Shown piece after piece: positions 10,483-19,317 of a stretch of DNA of 57,336 nucleotides (positions within the stretch are counted from its first letter, which is position 1; every line of letters starts with the position of its first letter). Source of the stretch: Methylophilales bacterium BACL14 MAG-120910-bin43 (GTDB taxonomy: Bacteria; Pseudomonadota; Gammaproteobacteria; Burkholderiales; Methylophilaceae); the NCBI GenBank assembly GCA_905181685.1, contig CAJIYK010000004.1, positions 1 through 57,336 on the forward strand, given 5' to 3'. The position numbers and the translations under genes were made by a program. The notes under the pieces are model-generated. The model ran no database searches. It was not told the origin of the DNA and worked only from the letters and a program-made list of their open reading frames with translations.

Positions 10483-11397
10483 ATGCATATCCGTGTTTTA
10501 GGTTCAGGTGCAGGTGGTGGGTTCCCACAATGGAACTGTAATTGCGAAAACTGCGCTGGACTGAGAAAAAAAAATCCATGCCTTAAGGCAAGAAATCAAT
10601 CTTCTATAACAGTAAGTTCTAATAATGAAGATTGGATTTTATTTAATGCCTCACCAGATATTAGAGCTCAAATAGAATCATTCCCACCACTTCAACCAGC
10701 AAGAAAAATTAGAGATACAGGAATTACATCAATTGTTATTACTGATGGACAGATTGATCATACAACAGGGCTATTAATTCTAAGAGAGCATGATAAACCT
10801 TGGGATATCTATTGCACTAAAGAAGTTTATGAGGATATGACAACAGGCTTTCCTATATTTAATATCCTAGAACATTTCAGAGGGATTAATTGGCATGAGG
10901 TCCAAACCGACCAAAGTAGCTACACAATTCCTAAGGCAGATAATCTTATTTTCACTGCAGTTCCATTAAAGAGTGAAGCGCCTCCATATTCACCACATAG
11001 GCATAATACAGTACCAGGCGATAATGTTGGATATAAAATAGAAGATACGCAAAAAGGTAAAAATATTTTTTATGCCCCAGGTCTCGGTGTTATTGAAGAC
11101 CATGTTTTGGATTATATGAAAAATGCAGATGTTGTGCTTATTGATGGGACAGTCTGGACGGACGATGAAATGTCAAAGCATGGAATTAATAATAAAAAAG
11201 CGAGTGAAATGGGTCATCTCGATCAATCGAGTAAGGGCGGAATAATGGAGACACTTAACTCTCTGAAAAAGCCCAGAAAAATTTTAATCCATATTAATAA
11301 TACAAATCCAATTTTAAGAGAAGATTCTGATGAGCGTAAACTTTTAGAGGCAAATGGAATCGAAGTTTCTTATGATGGGATGGATATAATTTTATAA
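10483..11397 (+). CDS. pqqB: PQQ biosynthesis protein PqqB
   Basis: Metallo-beta-lactamase-fold protein needed for pyrroloquinoline quinone synthesis. The 304 residues begin with VLGSGAGGGFPQWNCNC, the diagnostic PqqB N-terminus with a zinc-binding Cys cluster. The lactamase-type motif appears as DGQIDHTTGL. First gene of the pqq cluster; no pqqA peptide gene precedes it in the 75 bases after the terminator. pqqC follows after 11 bases. Confidence 0.95.
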   Translation: MHIRVLGSGAGGGFPQWNCNCENCAGLRKKNPCLKARNQSSITVSSNNEDWILFNASPDIRAQIESFPPLQPARKIRDTGITSIVITDGQIDHTTGLLILREHDKPWDIYCTKEVYEDMTTGFPIFNILEHFRGINWHEVQTDQSSYTIPKADNLIFTAVPLKSEAPPYSPHRHNTVPGDNVGYKIEDTQKGKNIFYAPGLGVIEDHVLDYMKNADVVLIDGTVWTDDEMSKHGINNKKASEMGHLDQSSKGGIMETLNSLKKPRKILIHINNTNPILREDSDERKLLEANGIEVSYDGMDIIL

Positions 11398-11408
11398 AGG
11401 GAATATAA

Positions 11409-12141
11409 ATGTCAGCACCATGGACAAGAAAAGAGTTTGAAGATAATTTAAGAAAGAAAGGAAAGGGCTATCATATTTATCATCCATTTCATGTGATGAT
11501 GTATGAGGGTAAATTATCAAAAGAACAGTTGCAAAGTTGGGTAATGAACAGATTTTACTATCAAATAAGTATTCCGTTGAAAGACGCAGCAATTTTATCA
11601 AATTGCCCTGTTCAGGAAATAAGAAAGGAATGGATAGTTAGGATTTTGGATCACGATGGTGAGGGTGACTCAGAGGGTGGTATTGAAGCATGGATTAATC
11701 TTCGGGCGAGCGGTTGGTTTGAAAAGAGAAGAAGTAACATCCCTAGAGGGAGTCAGCCCTGGCGTTAGGTTTGCTGTGGATGCATACATCAACTTTGCGA
11801 AACAAAGGACATGGCAAGAATCTGTTTGTTCATCATTGACCGAACTATTTGCCCCCCACATACATCAACAAAGGATTAGCTCGTGGCCTGAAATGTATCC
11901 ATGGATTGATGAATCAGGCTTGAGTTACTTTAAAAAAAGATTAACTGAGGCTCGAAGAGACGTCGAGCATGGGCTAGGGGTTACTTTGGATTATTTTAGC
12001 ACCTCAAGAGAAATGCAAGAAAAAGCTCTGGGCATACTGCAATTTAAAATTAACGTTCTATGGGTTATTGCAGATTCAATTATGTTAGCATCTTCAAATA
12101 TTAAAGTTGATGATCGTGATTATATGAGGCAACCTAAATAA
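11409..12141 (+). CDS. pqqC: PQQ synthase PqqC, one frameshift
   Basis: Cofactor-less oxidase of the TENA/THI-4-like helical fold that carries out the final ring closure and oxidation to PQQ. YHPFH-type segment [14 protein letters not shown], then NRFYYQ and ILDHDGEG at the N-terminal half. The frame breaks near 11701, where one extra base (CTTCGGG instead of CTTGGG) interrupts [14 protein letters not shown]; the second half, [12 protein letters not shown] to the TAA at 12139, continues correctly. About 244 residues when joined, the usual length. Probably a sequencing indel. Confidence 0.9.
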
Positions 12142-12142
12142 A

Positions 12143-12421
12143 ATGACAATTAAACCAGAAGATATTTATAAAATTGCTCCACACCATAGGTTCCAATGGG
12201 AAAAGGCACAAGACTGCTATGTTATTTTATTTCCAGAGGGTATGGTCAAACTAAATGGTGGTGCGGGTGAAGTTTTAAATTTAGTTAACGATAACCTTTC
12301 TGTTAAAAAAATTACAGAAGAGCTAATTAAAAAATTTCCAGATGCTGATGGCATTGATAAGGACATTGTTGGTATGATTGAAATGGCCCTTGAGAAAGCT
12401 TGGATAGAAAAGACTAACTAA
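12143..12421 (+). CDS. pqqD: PQQ peptide chaperone PqqD
   Basis: Small RiPP-recognition protein that presents the PqqA precursor peptide to PqqE. 92 residues with the typical HHRFQWEKAQDCYVILFPEG strand pair, then KLNGGAGEVL and a helical C-terminus. It starts one base after the pqqC stop, so translation is probably coupled. Standalone, not fused to PqqC or PqqE. Confidence 0.93.
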   Translation: MTIKPEDIYKIAPHHRFQWEKAQDCYVILFPEGMVKLNGGAGEVLNLVNDNLSVKKITEELIKKFPDADGIDKDIVGMIEMALEKAWIEKTN

Positions 12422-12431
12422 GAGGTAAAAA

Positions 12432-13616
12432 ATGGCTGAAAAAAATAATGGCGTTTCAAGCAACACTACCGCAACCCAACCGCTCTGGTTATTAGCAGAG
12501 ATAACTTATCAATGTCCACTCCAATGTGCTTTTTGTTATAACCCTACAGACTTTGATAAGCACACTCAAAATGAGCTAGACACGGAATCTTGGATTAAGG
12601 TTTTAAGGCAAGCAAGAGATTTGGGCGCAGCACAGCTTGGAATTTCGGGAGGTGAACCTCTACTAAGAAAAGATATTGAAGAAATTGTAACCGAAGCGAG
12701 TTCGCTTGGTTACTACAGTAACTTAATAACCTCTGGCGCTGGAATGAATGAAAAAAGAATCGATGCGTTGAAGGATGGAGGCCTTGATCATATTCAATTA
12801 TCAATGCATGACATCACCGAAGAAATAAATAATTTTATAACCAATACGAAAACTTTTAAATTAAAACAAAAAATAGCAGCGATGATTAAAGATAGAGGTT
12901 ACCCGATGGTCCTTAACGTCGTTTTGCATAGATATAACATTGATCATATTAAAGAGATTTTAGAAATGGCAGAGGGTTTAGGAGCTGATTATATTGAGCT
13001 AGCAAACACTCAATATTATGGTTGGTCATTGGTAAATAGAGATCAGCTAATGCCAAAAAAAGAACAAGTTTTGCATGCAGAAAAAGTGACAAATGAATTC
13101 AGAGAGCGTATCGGCAATAAAATGAAAATATTTTTTGTAGTGCCAGACTATTATGAGGATCGACCAAAAAAATGTATGAATGGTTGGGGAGAGGTATTCA
13201 TGATTGTTACTGCCAATGGGGATGTATTGCCATGTCATTCAGCGAGAGTAATCCCTAATCTAGAATTTCCTAACGTAAGAAATACAGATGTAAAACAGAT
13301 TTGGTATGATTCACCTGCTTTTAATAAATTTCGGGGAACCGATTGGATGAAGGAGCCGTGCAGATCATGCTCTGAAAAAGAAAATGATTTAGGTGGTTGC
13401 AGGTGTCAGGCAATGCTTTTGGCTGGTGATGCCGAGAGTGCTGATCCAGTTTGTTCAAAGTCACCAAATCGTCATTTAATAGATCAGGCAATAAAAGACA
13501 CTGAAAATCCTGGTCTTGAAGCCAAACCGATAATGTTTAGGTCAAATAAGAATTCTAAGAAAATTTCTGAAGGAGAGGAAAAAGAGAGACTAGCAAAATT
13601 CCATGCTCTACCTTAA
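12432..13616 (+). CDS. pqqE: PqqA peptide cyclase PqqE (radical SAM)
   Basis: Radical SAM enzyme that forms the Glu-Tyr carbon-carbon bond in PqqA. 394 residues. The CxxxCxxC cluster is C28, C32, C35. GISGGEPLLRKDI is the SAM-binding GGE motif. The C-terminal SPASM domain carries CHSARVIP and CRSCSEK...GGCRCQA cysteines for auxiliary clusters. Last pqq gene. Together with pqqBCD it indicates PQQ production, presumably for a methanol dehydrogenase coded elsewhere. Confidence 0.96.
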   Translation: MAEKNNGVSSNTTATQPLWLLAEITYQCPLQCAFCYNPTDFDKHTQNELDTESWIKVLRQARDLGAAQLGISGGEPLLRKDIEEIVTEASSLGYYSNLITSGAGMNEKRIDALKDGGLDHIQLSMHDITEEINNFITNTKTFKLKQKIAAMIKDRGYPMVLNVVLHRYNIDHIKEILEMAEGLGADYIELANTQYYGWSLVNRDQLMPKKEQVLHAEKVTNEFRERIGNKMKIFFVVPDYYEDRPKKCMNGWGEVFMIVTANGDVLPCHSARVIPNLEFPNVRNTDVKQIWYDSPAFNKFRGTDWMKEPCRSCSEKENDLGGCRCQAMLLAGDAESADPVCSKSPNRHLIDQAIKDTENPGLEAKPIMFRSNKNSKKISEGEEKERLAKFHALP

Positions 13617-13635
13617 TTAATCTATAATTAAAGGC

Positions 13636-14826
13636 ATGAATCTCTTTCTAAACCCTAAGGTCATTGCACTTGCTGTATTAGCAAGCCTCGCTCCGTTTGC
13701 AATTGATACGTATTTACCCGGCTTTCATATAATCGCAACTGATTTATCATCAACACCTGCTTATGTTCAACAAAGCTTGACCTTTTATCTCATCCCTTAC
13801 ACCATCATGACGTTATTTCATGGTGCAATATCTGATTCAATTGGTCGGATTATGACCATCAAATGGGGTCTGGCTTTATTCTTTTTTGCCTCAATTGGCT
13901 GTGCTGTAGCTACTTCGGTAGAACAATTATGGTTTTTTAGGGCTCTTCAGGGAATTGGAGGGGGTGCAGGGAATGTCGTTGCCCGTGCAATGGTGCGTGA
14001 TCTATATGAAGGAGCTCAAGCGCAGAGGGTTATGGCAACTATTCAGATAATATTTGGCATTGCCCCTGCTGTAGCACCCATTTTTGGAGGTTTTTTACTT
14101 GATTATGGATGGCAAAGTATATTTATCTTTCTCGCTCTTTATGCAGGAATTGCTATCTACTTTAGTTCAAGGGTATTACCAGAGACGATGCTTTTAAAAG
14201 ATAGGCTTCCATTTGACTTAAAATCAATCGCAACTCGCTATCGTAGAATATTTAAAGATAAGGAATTTTTACTTCTAATACTATCTCTCTCAGCAAATTT
14301 TTCAGCCTTTTTTTTATATGTGCTGGCAAGTCCAATATTCTTGATTGATTTGTTAGGGTTTACTGAAAAACAGTTTGCATACTTATTTGTTCCCACAGTC
14401 TGCGGCATGATCATAGGTTCATTTATTGCCAAAAAAACAGCAGGCGTAATCAATCCATCAAGGGTGACAAGGTTTGGTTATTTTTGGATGCTTTTAATAG
14501 CGCTATCAAATTTAATATATTGTTATTTTTTTGATAATAACCCGATATTTAATATAGGCTTCATAGCTCTATACAACATTGGTATGGCCGCAATTATGCC
14601 AATTATCTCAATTGCTGCGCTTGATTGTTTTCCAAAAGCGAGAGGTACGGCGGCATCAGGCCAAGCTTTTATGCAAATGTTTTTTTCGTCTGCAGTAGCA
14701 GGCGTAATCGTCCCAATTTGTTGGTTTTCAACATTTGGCTTATCGTTAGGATTATTTCTTATATTGATATTCGGGTTATTTTGCATAACCCGAACAAAAC
14801 TTTGGGCTTATCGAAGTAAGCTCTAA
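13636..14826 (+). CDS. Bcr/CflA-type MFS drug exporter
   Basis: 396 residues, strongly hydrophobic, consistent with 12 membrane helices. The start (FAIDTYLPGFHIIATDL, then VQQSLTFYL) and the loop FHGAISDSIGRI, a form of MFS motif A, are typical of the Bcr/CflA group of proton-driven exporters. RALQGIGGGAGNVVARAMVRDL is the usual helix 4 region. It starts 20 bases after pqqE on the same strand and could share its transcript. Substrate cannot be told from sequence. Confidence 0.85.
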   Translation: MNLFLNPKVIALAVLASLAPFAIDTYLPGFHIIATDLSSTPAYVQQSLTFYLIPYTIMTLFHGAISDSIGRIMTIKWGLALFFFASIGCAVATSVEQLWFFRALQGIGGGAGNVVARAMVRDLYEGAQAQRVMATIQIIFGIAPAVAPIFGGFLLDYGWQSIFIFLALYAGIAIYFSSRVLPETMLLKDRLPFDLKSIATRYRRIFKDKEFLLLILSLSANFSAFFLYVLASPIFLIDLLGFTEKQFAYLFVPTVCGMIIGSFIAKKTAGVINPSRVTRFGYFWMLLIALSNLIYCYFFDNNPIFNIGFIALYNIGMAAIMPIISIAALDCFPKARGTAASGQAFMQMFFSSAVAGVIVPICWFSTFGLSLGLFLILIFGLFCITRTKLWAYRSKL

Positions 14827-14836
14827 ATATTTTTAA

Positions 14837-15159
14837 CTACAGTTGTAGATTTGATAAACAGCTGATTGTGTTCCCTTTCCCATCTTCAGGATGGTCAATC
14901 CTATATATCGTATTCCCACCTTGTTCAACAGCAGCATTTTTAGCAAGTCTGAATGTCATCTTGCTCAGTATAGTCATCTCTTCGTTCTGCATAACCTGTC
15001 ATTCTTACTTTAACTTGAGCTTTAAGAGTGCAGCTGCTTTGGTCAATTGAGTTAGCAATAGTTACGTTCTCTGAACCTGGCTCTTCTTTACTAATGATTT
15101 ACTACAGGCAATTAAAAAAGGTATGCCATAGCAGCTATAATAATTTTGTTACTTAACAT
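14837..15159 (-). CDS. Small putative lipoprotein, copy 1, frameshifted
   Basis: Found by reading the minus strand of an otherwise empty stretch. GGAGGA precedes ATG at 15159; the product begins MLSNKIIIAAMAYLF and continues LIACSKS, a plausible lipobox. It then gives PGSENVTIANSIDQSSC, TGYAERRDD and a C-terminal KNAAVEQGGNTIYRI. At least three single-base shifts are needed to join these. The C-terminal KNAA..GGNT pattern recalls small Gram-negative lipoproteins such as DUF4156, but I do not claim a family. A paralogue lies next to it at 15181-15505. Confidence 0.6.
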
Positions 15160-15180
15160 ATAATCCTCCAAATTTTAATT

Positions 15181-15505
15181 CTATCTACAAACATAGATCT
15201 TGAAAAAAGCTGATTGTGTTCCTCTATGTTCTTGTATTCAGACATTATAATAGTGTTACCATTTTTTTCAACAGCCGCATTTTTACCTAGTTGAATTAAG
15301 TTTTTTTCCGAAGTGCCGTAGAAAGTCATCTGAGTATCCTTTTACTTTGTTTTTTACTTCACCTTTGTACTCCATTGATTTTGATCAAGCTTGTGACTAA
15401 ATTTACATCTTCTGAACCAGGTGACTCCTGAACAAATTTTGCTCCACCACAAGATATCAAGAACAAAAAAACAATACTAAAATAATTTTTTTTAATCAAT
15501 ATCAA
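15181..15505 (-). CDS. Small putative lipoprotein, copy 2, frameshifted
   Basis: Paralogue of the neighbour at 14837-15159. The minus strand has GGAG, then TTG starts at 15505 or 15499 (an original ATG may be lost), giving IKKNYFSIVFLFLISC followed by GG, a good signal peptide and lipobox. Shared blocks with copy 1: SPGSEDVNLVTSL.Q (copy 1 PGSENVTIANSIDQ), then TGxxE and KNAAVEKNGNTI (copy 1 KNAAVEQGGNTI). At least two shifts break the frame. Function unknown; an envelope location is likely. Confidence 0.6.
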
Positions 15506-15528
15506 ATTTTCTTACTCCGCACTCTCTA

Positions 15529-15843
15529 TTAATAGTGGACGCTTGTCAGTTTTGTAGAAAATTCCTCAGCTTCAGGCAATGGATCTTTTCTTGAGGTAAT
15601 TATTGGCCATACCTTAGATAATCGTTCATTGATTTCAATAAATTCTTGTTGATCTTCAGGCACATCATCGTCAGCATAGATTGCCTCAACAGGGCATTCA
15701 GCCACGCATAATGTGCAATCGATGCACTCTTCAGGGTCAATAGCCAAGAAATTAGGTCCCTCAACAAAGCAGTCTACAGGGCAGACATCGACACAGTCTG
15801 TATATTTACACTTAATACAACTTTGTGTTACTACATACGTCAT
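15529..15843 (-). CDS. fdxA: 7Fe ferredoxin FdxA
   Basis: 104 residues with two cluster motifs: C9, C17 and C21 with a later Cys for a [3Fe-4S] cluster, and [12 protein letters not shown] for a [4Fe-4S] cluster, in the usual FdxA arrangement, followed by the typical acidic C-terminal region with [13 protein letters not shown]. It is the distal gene of the cys operon, 44 bases after cysN. That position suggests it could feed electrons to the sulfite reductase, because no flavoprotein subunit gene is present. Confidence 0.92.
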   Translation of the reverse strand: MTYVVTQSCIKCKYTDCVDVCPVDCFVEGPNFLAIDPEECIDCTLCVAECPVEAIYADDDVPEDQQEFIEINERLSKVWPIITSRKDPLPEAEEFSTKLTSVHY

Positions 15844-15887
15844 TTTTCATATCCTTTAAAAAGTGAATTTTAAATTATTTTTTAATA

Positions 15888-17175
15888 TTATTCTATGGTT
15901 TCAATCATGCCGGCACCAACCGTATGGTAGGTAGTCTCATCAATGATGATGAATGCACCGGTACTTCTATTTTGTGAATACTGATCAACTATTAAAGGTT
16001 GAGCTAACTTGAAACTGATATTAGCAATATCATTCGTCTTAAGCTCGTTAGCTTGTTCAGTGTCCAATGTATTTATATTAATTTTATTATTAATACTTGA
16101 AATTTTTGCTTTGGATAATCTGGTAGTATGCATAATCAAGTAGGTTCTATTAAGATTAATTTGATTCAGATAACCAACAAACGTTCGCTGTAAAATTTTT
16201 AGTGCTTGTTAAGCTATCATCTTTTTGAACAATCATATCTCCCCTGGAAATATCAATTTCATCATTAAGTGATACGGTTACAGACTGCTCATAGGTTGCT
16301 TCAGAAATAAGCTCCTCCCCAATACGAATCTCTTTAATGGTTGATTCATGGCTTGAAGGGAGCACTTTTATTTTATCGTTTACTTTTAATGAGCCTGATT
16401 CGATTTTCCCCATAAAGGCTCTAAAGTCATGCAGTACTTCATTAGCTGAATCTCTGGGTCGGCAAACAAGCTGAATAGGGAATCGTAACTGTGAATTTTT
16501 TGTTTCTTCTGTGGCGTCAATATTTTCAAGTGTTTCTAAGAGCGTTGCCCCTTTATACCAATCTAAGGAATCACCTCTATCAACAATCATATCGCCATTT
16601 AAAGCTGACATAGGGATAAAGCTAATATTTACTTCTGGCTGATTTAATTTAATAGCAGATGCAAAGGAATTGTATTCTTCACATATAGTTTGATATTCAT
16701 TTTCATCATAATTAACTAAATCCATCTTATTAACCGCAACGATGATATGTTTTATACCAACAAGCTTTGTTAAGTAAGAATGGCGTCTTGTTTGAGTCAA
16801 CATACCCTTTCTGGCATCAACCAGGATAATGGCAAGTTGTGCAGTTGAGGCTGCAGTAACCATATTTCTTGTGTATTGCTCATGGCCAGGTGCATCAGCA
16901 ATAATATATTTTCTTGAGCCAGTACTAAAATATCGATAGGCCACATCAATAGTTATTCCTTGCTCTCTTTCAGCTTGAAGTCCATCTGTGATTAAGGATA
17001 AATCTAGTGCTGTCATACCTTTTTTCTTTGAGGTTTTTTCAATTTGGCTCAAAGTATCCGTTAGGATAGTTTTCGTATCATATAGAAGCCTACCTATCAG
17101 GGTACTTTTTCCATCATCAACGCTGCCACAAGTCATGAACCTTAAAACCGTATTGTTTTTATTCATATCATTCAT
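15888..17175 (-). CDS. cysN: Sulfate adenylyltransferase subunit 1 (GTPase), one frameshift
   Basis: Large, GTP-hydrolysing subunit of ATP sulfurylase, partner of CysD. GTPase motifs: GSVDDGKSTLIGRLLYD (P-loop), DAPGHEQY and NKMDL. The frame stops after ANVCWLSES at 16156, but the next frame continues through TTRLSKAKI to QNRSTGAFIIID..TVGAGMIE, the normal CysN C-terminus. One missing or extra base near 16160 explains the break. No APS kinase domain is fused at the C-terminus. It overlaps cysD by one base. Confidence 0.92.
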
Positions 17176-18080
17176 TAAAAATAACCCTCTTTTTTTCTTT
17201 GCTCCATAGAGGCCTCTGATACTTGATCATCTAACCGAGTTTCACCCCTCTCTGTAATGACCGTTGAAGCAGTTTCCATAATTATTTTTTCGATTGAATC
17301 TGCGGAGCTTGCGACCGGTGCTGTACAAGTGATATCACCAACAGTTCTAAATCGAACCATCATATTTTCTATTGTTTCATCAGGGGTAGGGGGGGTAACA
17401 TCAGTAATAGGGACAATTGCCCCATTTCTTTTTACAATATCTCTCTTGTGAGCAAAGTAGATACTTGGCAGCTCTAAATTTTCTCTTTCAATGTACTGCC
17501 AGACATCCATCTCGGTCCAATTAGAAATAGGAAAGGCCCTAATATTTTCACCTTTGTGCACCTTCGCATTATATAAATTCCATAATTCTGGGCGTTGGTT
17601 TTTTGGATCCCATTGACCAAATTCATCACGAAAACTCATAATTCTCTCTTTTGCCCTCGCTTTTTCTTCGTCTCTCCTAGCCCCACCAATACAGCAGTCA
17701 AATTCATTTTCCTCAATAGCTTCAAGTAATGTAATTGATTGATACTTATTCCTTGGCTCATCGGGAGTCTTTAAGACGATCGTGCCTTTCTTCATAGAAT
17801 CTTCTAGTGATGCCACTATTAATCTCTCACCCAGCTCTTTAGTTTTTTTATCACGAAAGTTAATTACTTCAGGATAGTTGTGGCCTGTATCAATATGCAT
17901 AAGTGGGAACGGGAAGCGCCCAGGCCTAAAAGCTTTTTCAGCAATTCTTAGAAGACATAAGGAATCCTTGCCGCCGGAGAAAAGTAAAACAGGGTTTGAG
18001 CATTGGCCAGCGACCTCTCTCATTATGTGGATTGCTTCTGACTCTAACCAGTCAAGATGACTTAATTTATTTTTCATCAC
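17175..18080 (-). CDS. cysD: Sulfate adenylyltransferase subunit 2
   Basis: Catalytic subunit of ATP sulfurylase, making adenosine phosphosulfate. 301 residues. The PP-loop motif LLFSGGKDSLCLLR lies at about residues 32-45. HIDTGHNYPEVI and GGARRDEEKARAKER match CysD closely. It overlaps cysH by 4 bases (ATGA) and cysN by 1, so the subunits are translationally coupled. Confidence 0.96.
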   Translation of the reverse strand: MMKNKLSHLDWLESEAIHIMREVAGQCSNPVLLFSGGKDSLCLLRIAEKAFRPGRFPFPLMHIDTGHNYPEVINFRDKKTKELGERLIVASLEDSMKKGTIVLKTPDEPRNKYQSITLLEAIEENEFDCCIGGARRDEEKARAKERIMSFRDEFGQWDPKNQRPELWNLYNAKVHKGENIRAFPISNWTEMDVWQYIERENLELPSIYFAHKRDIVKRNGAIVPITDVTPPTPDETIENMMVRFRTVGDITCTAPVASSADSIEKIIMETASTVITERGETRLDDQVSEASMEQRKKEGYF

Positions 18081-18703
18081 TTACCTTCTTTATTATGGAG
18101 GCCACATTCACGTTTTTCATCCACCTTTGTTGGGTCAAAGTAGTCGTATTCATTTACTAATTTATATTTTTCCATATAAGTATCCAGGTCTTTATCTATC
18201 CAGTGATAAAAGGGACTTATTTTTAATAAACCAGATTCAGTTTTATTAATAATGTCTAACCCATCACGAAATGCTGTTTGCCCTTTTCTTAAGTTTGTAA
18301 TCCATAAATCAGGTTGAATTTCTGCCATCGCTCTCCTGAATGGTTCAAGTTTCACTTGTTCCGTAAATACTTCATGGCGAGGGTCATCTATTTCAGGTAT
18401 TTCACCCATTACAGCCTCTCTAAAGGCTGAGGTATGAAGTGGAGTGAATAACTTTATATTTAAACTTAGCTCTGTAATAATTTTTTCTGCATAAAGATAG
18501 GTAGCCTTGGTGTTATAGCCAGAGTCGCACCAAACTATCTTTAATTTTGGCATGAGCTTTGTACAAAGATGGAGAATCGCAACCTCATAAGGTCTAAAGT
18601 TTGTTGTTAGGATAGGGTTTTTTGTTTCTGCAAATGCCCACTCCACAATCTCTTCAGGTGTTTTTTTATCAAATTCTTTATTAATTTGTACTAAGTTATT
18701 CAT
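18077..18703 (-). CDS. cysH: Phosphoadenylyl/adenylylsulfate reductase, CysH family
   Basis: Thioredoxin-dependent reductase yielding sulfite. 208 residues, short for the family. The catalytic cysteine motif near the end is ECGLH. The paired cysteines that bind a [4Fe-4S] cluster in APS reductases are missing: the matching stretch is FTEQVKLEPFRRAM. That resembles the cluster-free, PAPS-type enzymes, yet no APS kinase gene is in this operon. Substrate choice is therefore open. The DSGYNTKATY segment follows the nucleotide site. Confidence 0.88.
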   Translation of the reverse strand: MNNLVQINKEFDKKTPEEIVEWAFAETKNPILTTNFRPYEVAILHLCTKLMPKLKIVWCDSGYNTKATYLYAEKIITELSLNIKLFTPLHTSAFREAVMGEIPEIDDPRHEVFTEQVKLEPFRRAMAEIQPDLWITNLRKGQTAFRDGLDIINKTESGLLKISPFYHWIDKDLDTYMEKYKLVNEYDYFDPTKVDEKRECGLHNKEGK

Positions 18704-18711
18704 CGTAAAAT

Positions 18712-19317
18712 TTAATTTCTATTAATTATTTTCCATGCCGGTTTTGTTTGATCAACGGCACCCTGATAAGGCGTGGTGAAATCATTTAGGCCCAATAATG
18801 CGTCTTTGGCATCCTTATCTTTTCTAATTAGAAAGCTATTAAAACCCGATCTCTTAAGAAAGAATAGTTGGTCCCTTAACACATCTCCAATAGCCCTTAG
18901 TTCATTTTTGTATTTATATTTCATTCTCAACAGATTACCTATTGAAAAAATTCTACCGTCTGCGAATTTCTTTGTGCTAACTGCAATACAAGGCAAATTA
19001 TTAATATCTTCAATTTGGTTTATAAAGCTCTCAATTTCTTCATGTGTTTCAATCCAGATACCGATCTCTTGGTTTGATATTCTTCCTTTTAAATTATCTT
19101 GATGATGCAAAAAAACCTTAACTGGGAGTAATAGTTTTCCTTCTTTAGGCATTGTCGTTTTTTCAATTTGCTCACTTGTTAATGAATCCTCCCCAGTGAG
19201 TTTGAAAATTACAACCTTGCCTGCCTGTTTTTTAACCTCTATCTCAGCCTCTGGTGGCATTATTTGCCTCCAATCATCATCTACGATGCTGTTATCTTTA
19301 ATTAATTGTGAGCTCAT
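18712..19317 (-). CDS. DUF934 family protein, sulfite-reduction associated
   Basis: 201 residues matching the DUF934 family, which is found almost only beside cysI in proteobacteria and is thought to take part in sulfite reduction. Recognisable pieces are DDWRQI near the N-terminus, then FADGRIFSIGNLLRMKYKYK and GDVLRDQLFFLKRSGFNSF. It overlaps cysI by 4 bases and is 8 bases from cysH. No cofactor motif is visible, so its exact biochemical role is not shown. Confidence 0.85.
   Translation of the reverse strand: MSSQLIKDNSIVDDDWRQIMPPEAEIEVKKQAGKVVIFKLTGEDSLTSEQIEKTTMPKEGKLLLPVKVFLHHQDNLKGRISNQEIGIWIETHEEIESFINQIEDINNLPCIAVSTKKFADGRIFSIGNLLRMKYKYKNELRAIGDVLRDQLFFLKRSGFNSFLIRKDKDAKDALLGLNDFTTPYQGAVDQTKPAWKIINRN

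Noticed and set aside
14868-15050. 60-codon plus-strand open frame after the exporter gene
   Set aside because: It lies opposite the first lipoprotein gene, whose minus-strand reading has a ribosome site, signal peptide and a paralogue.
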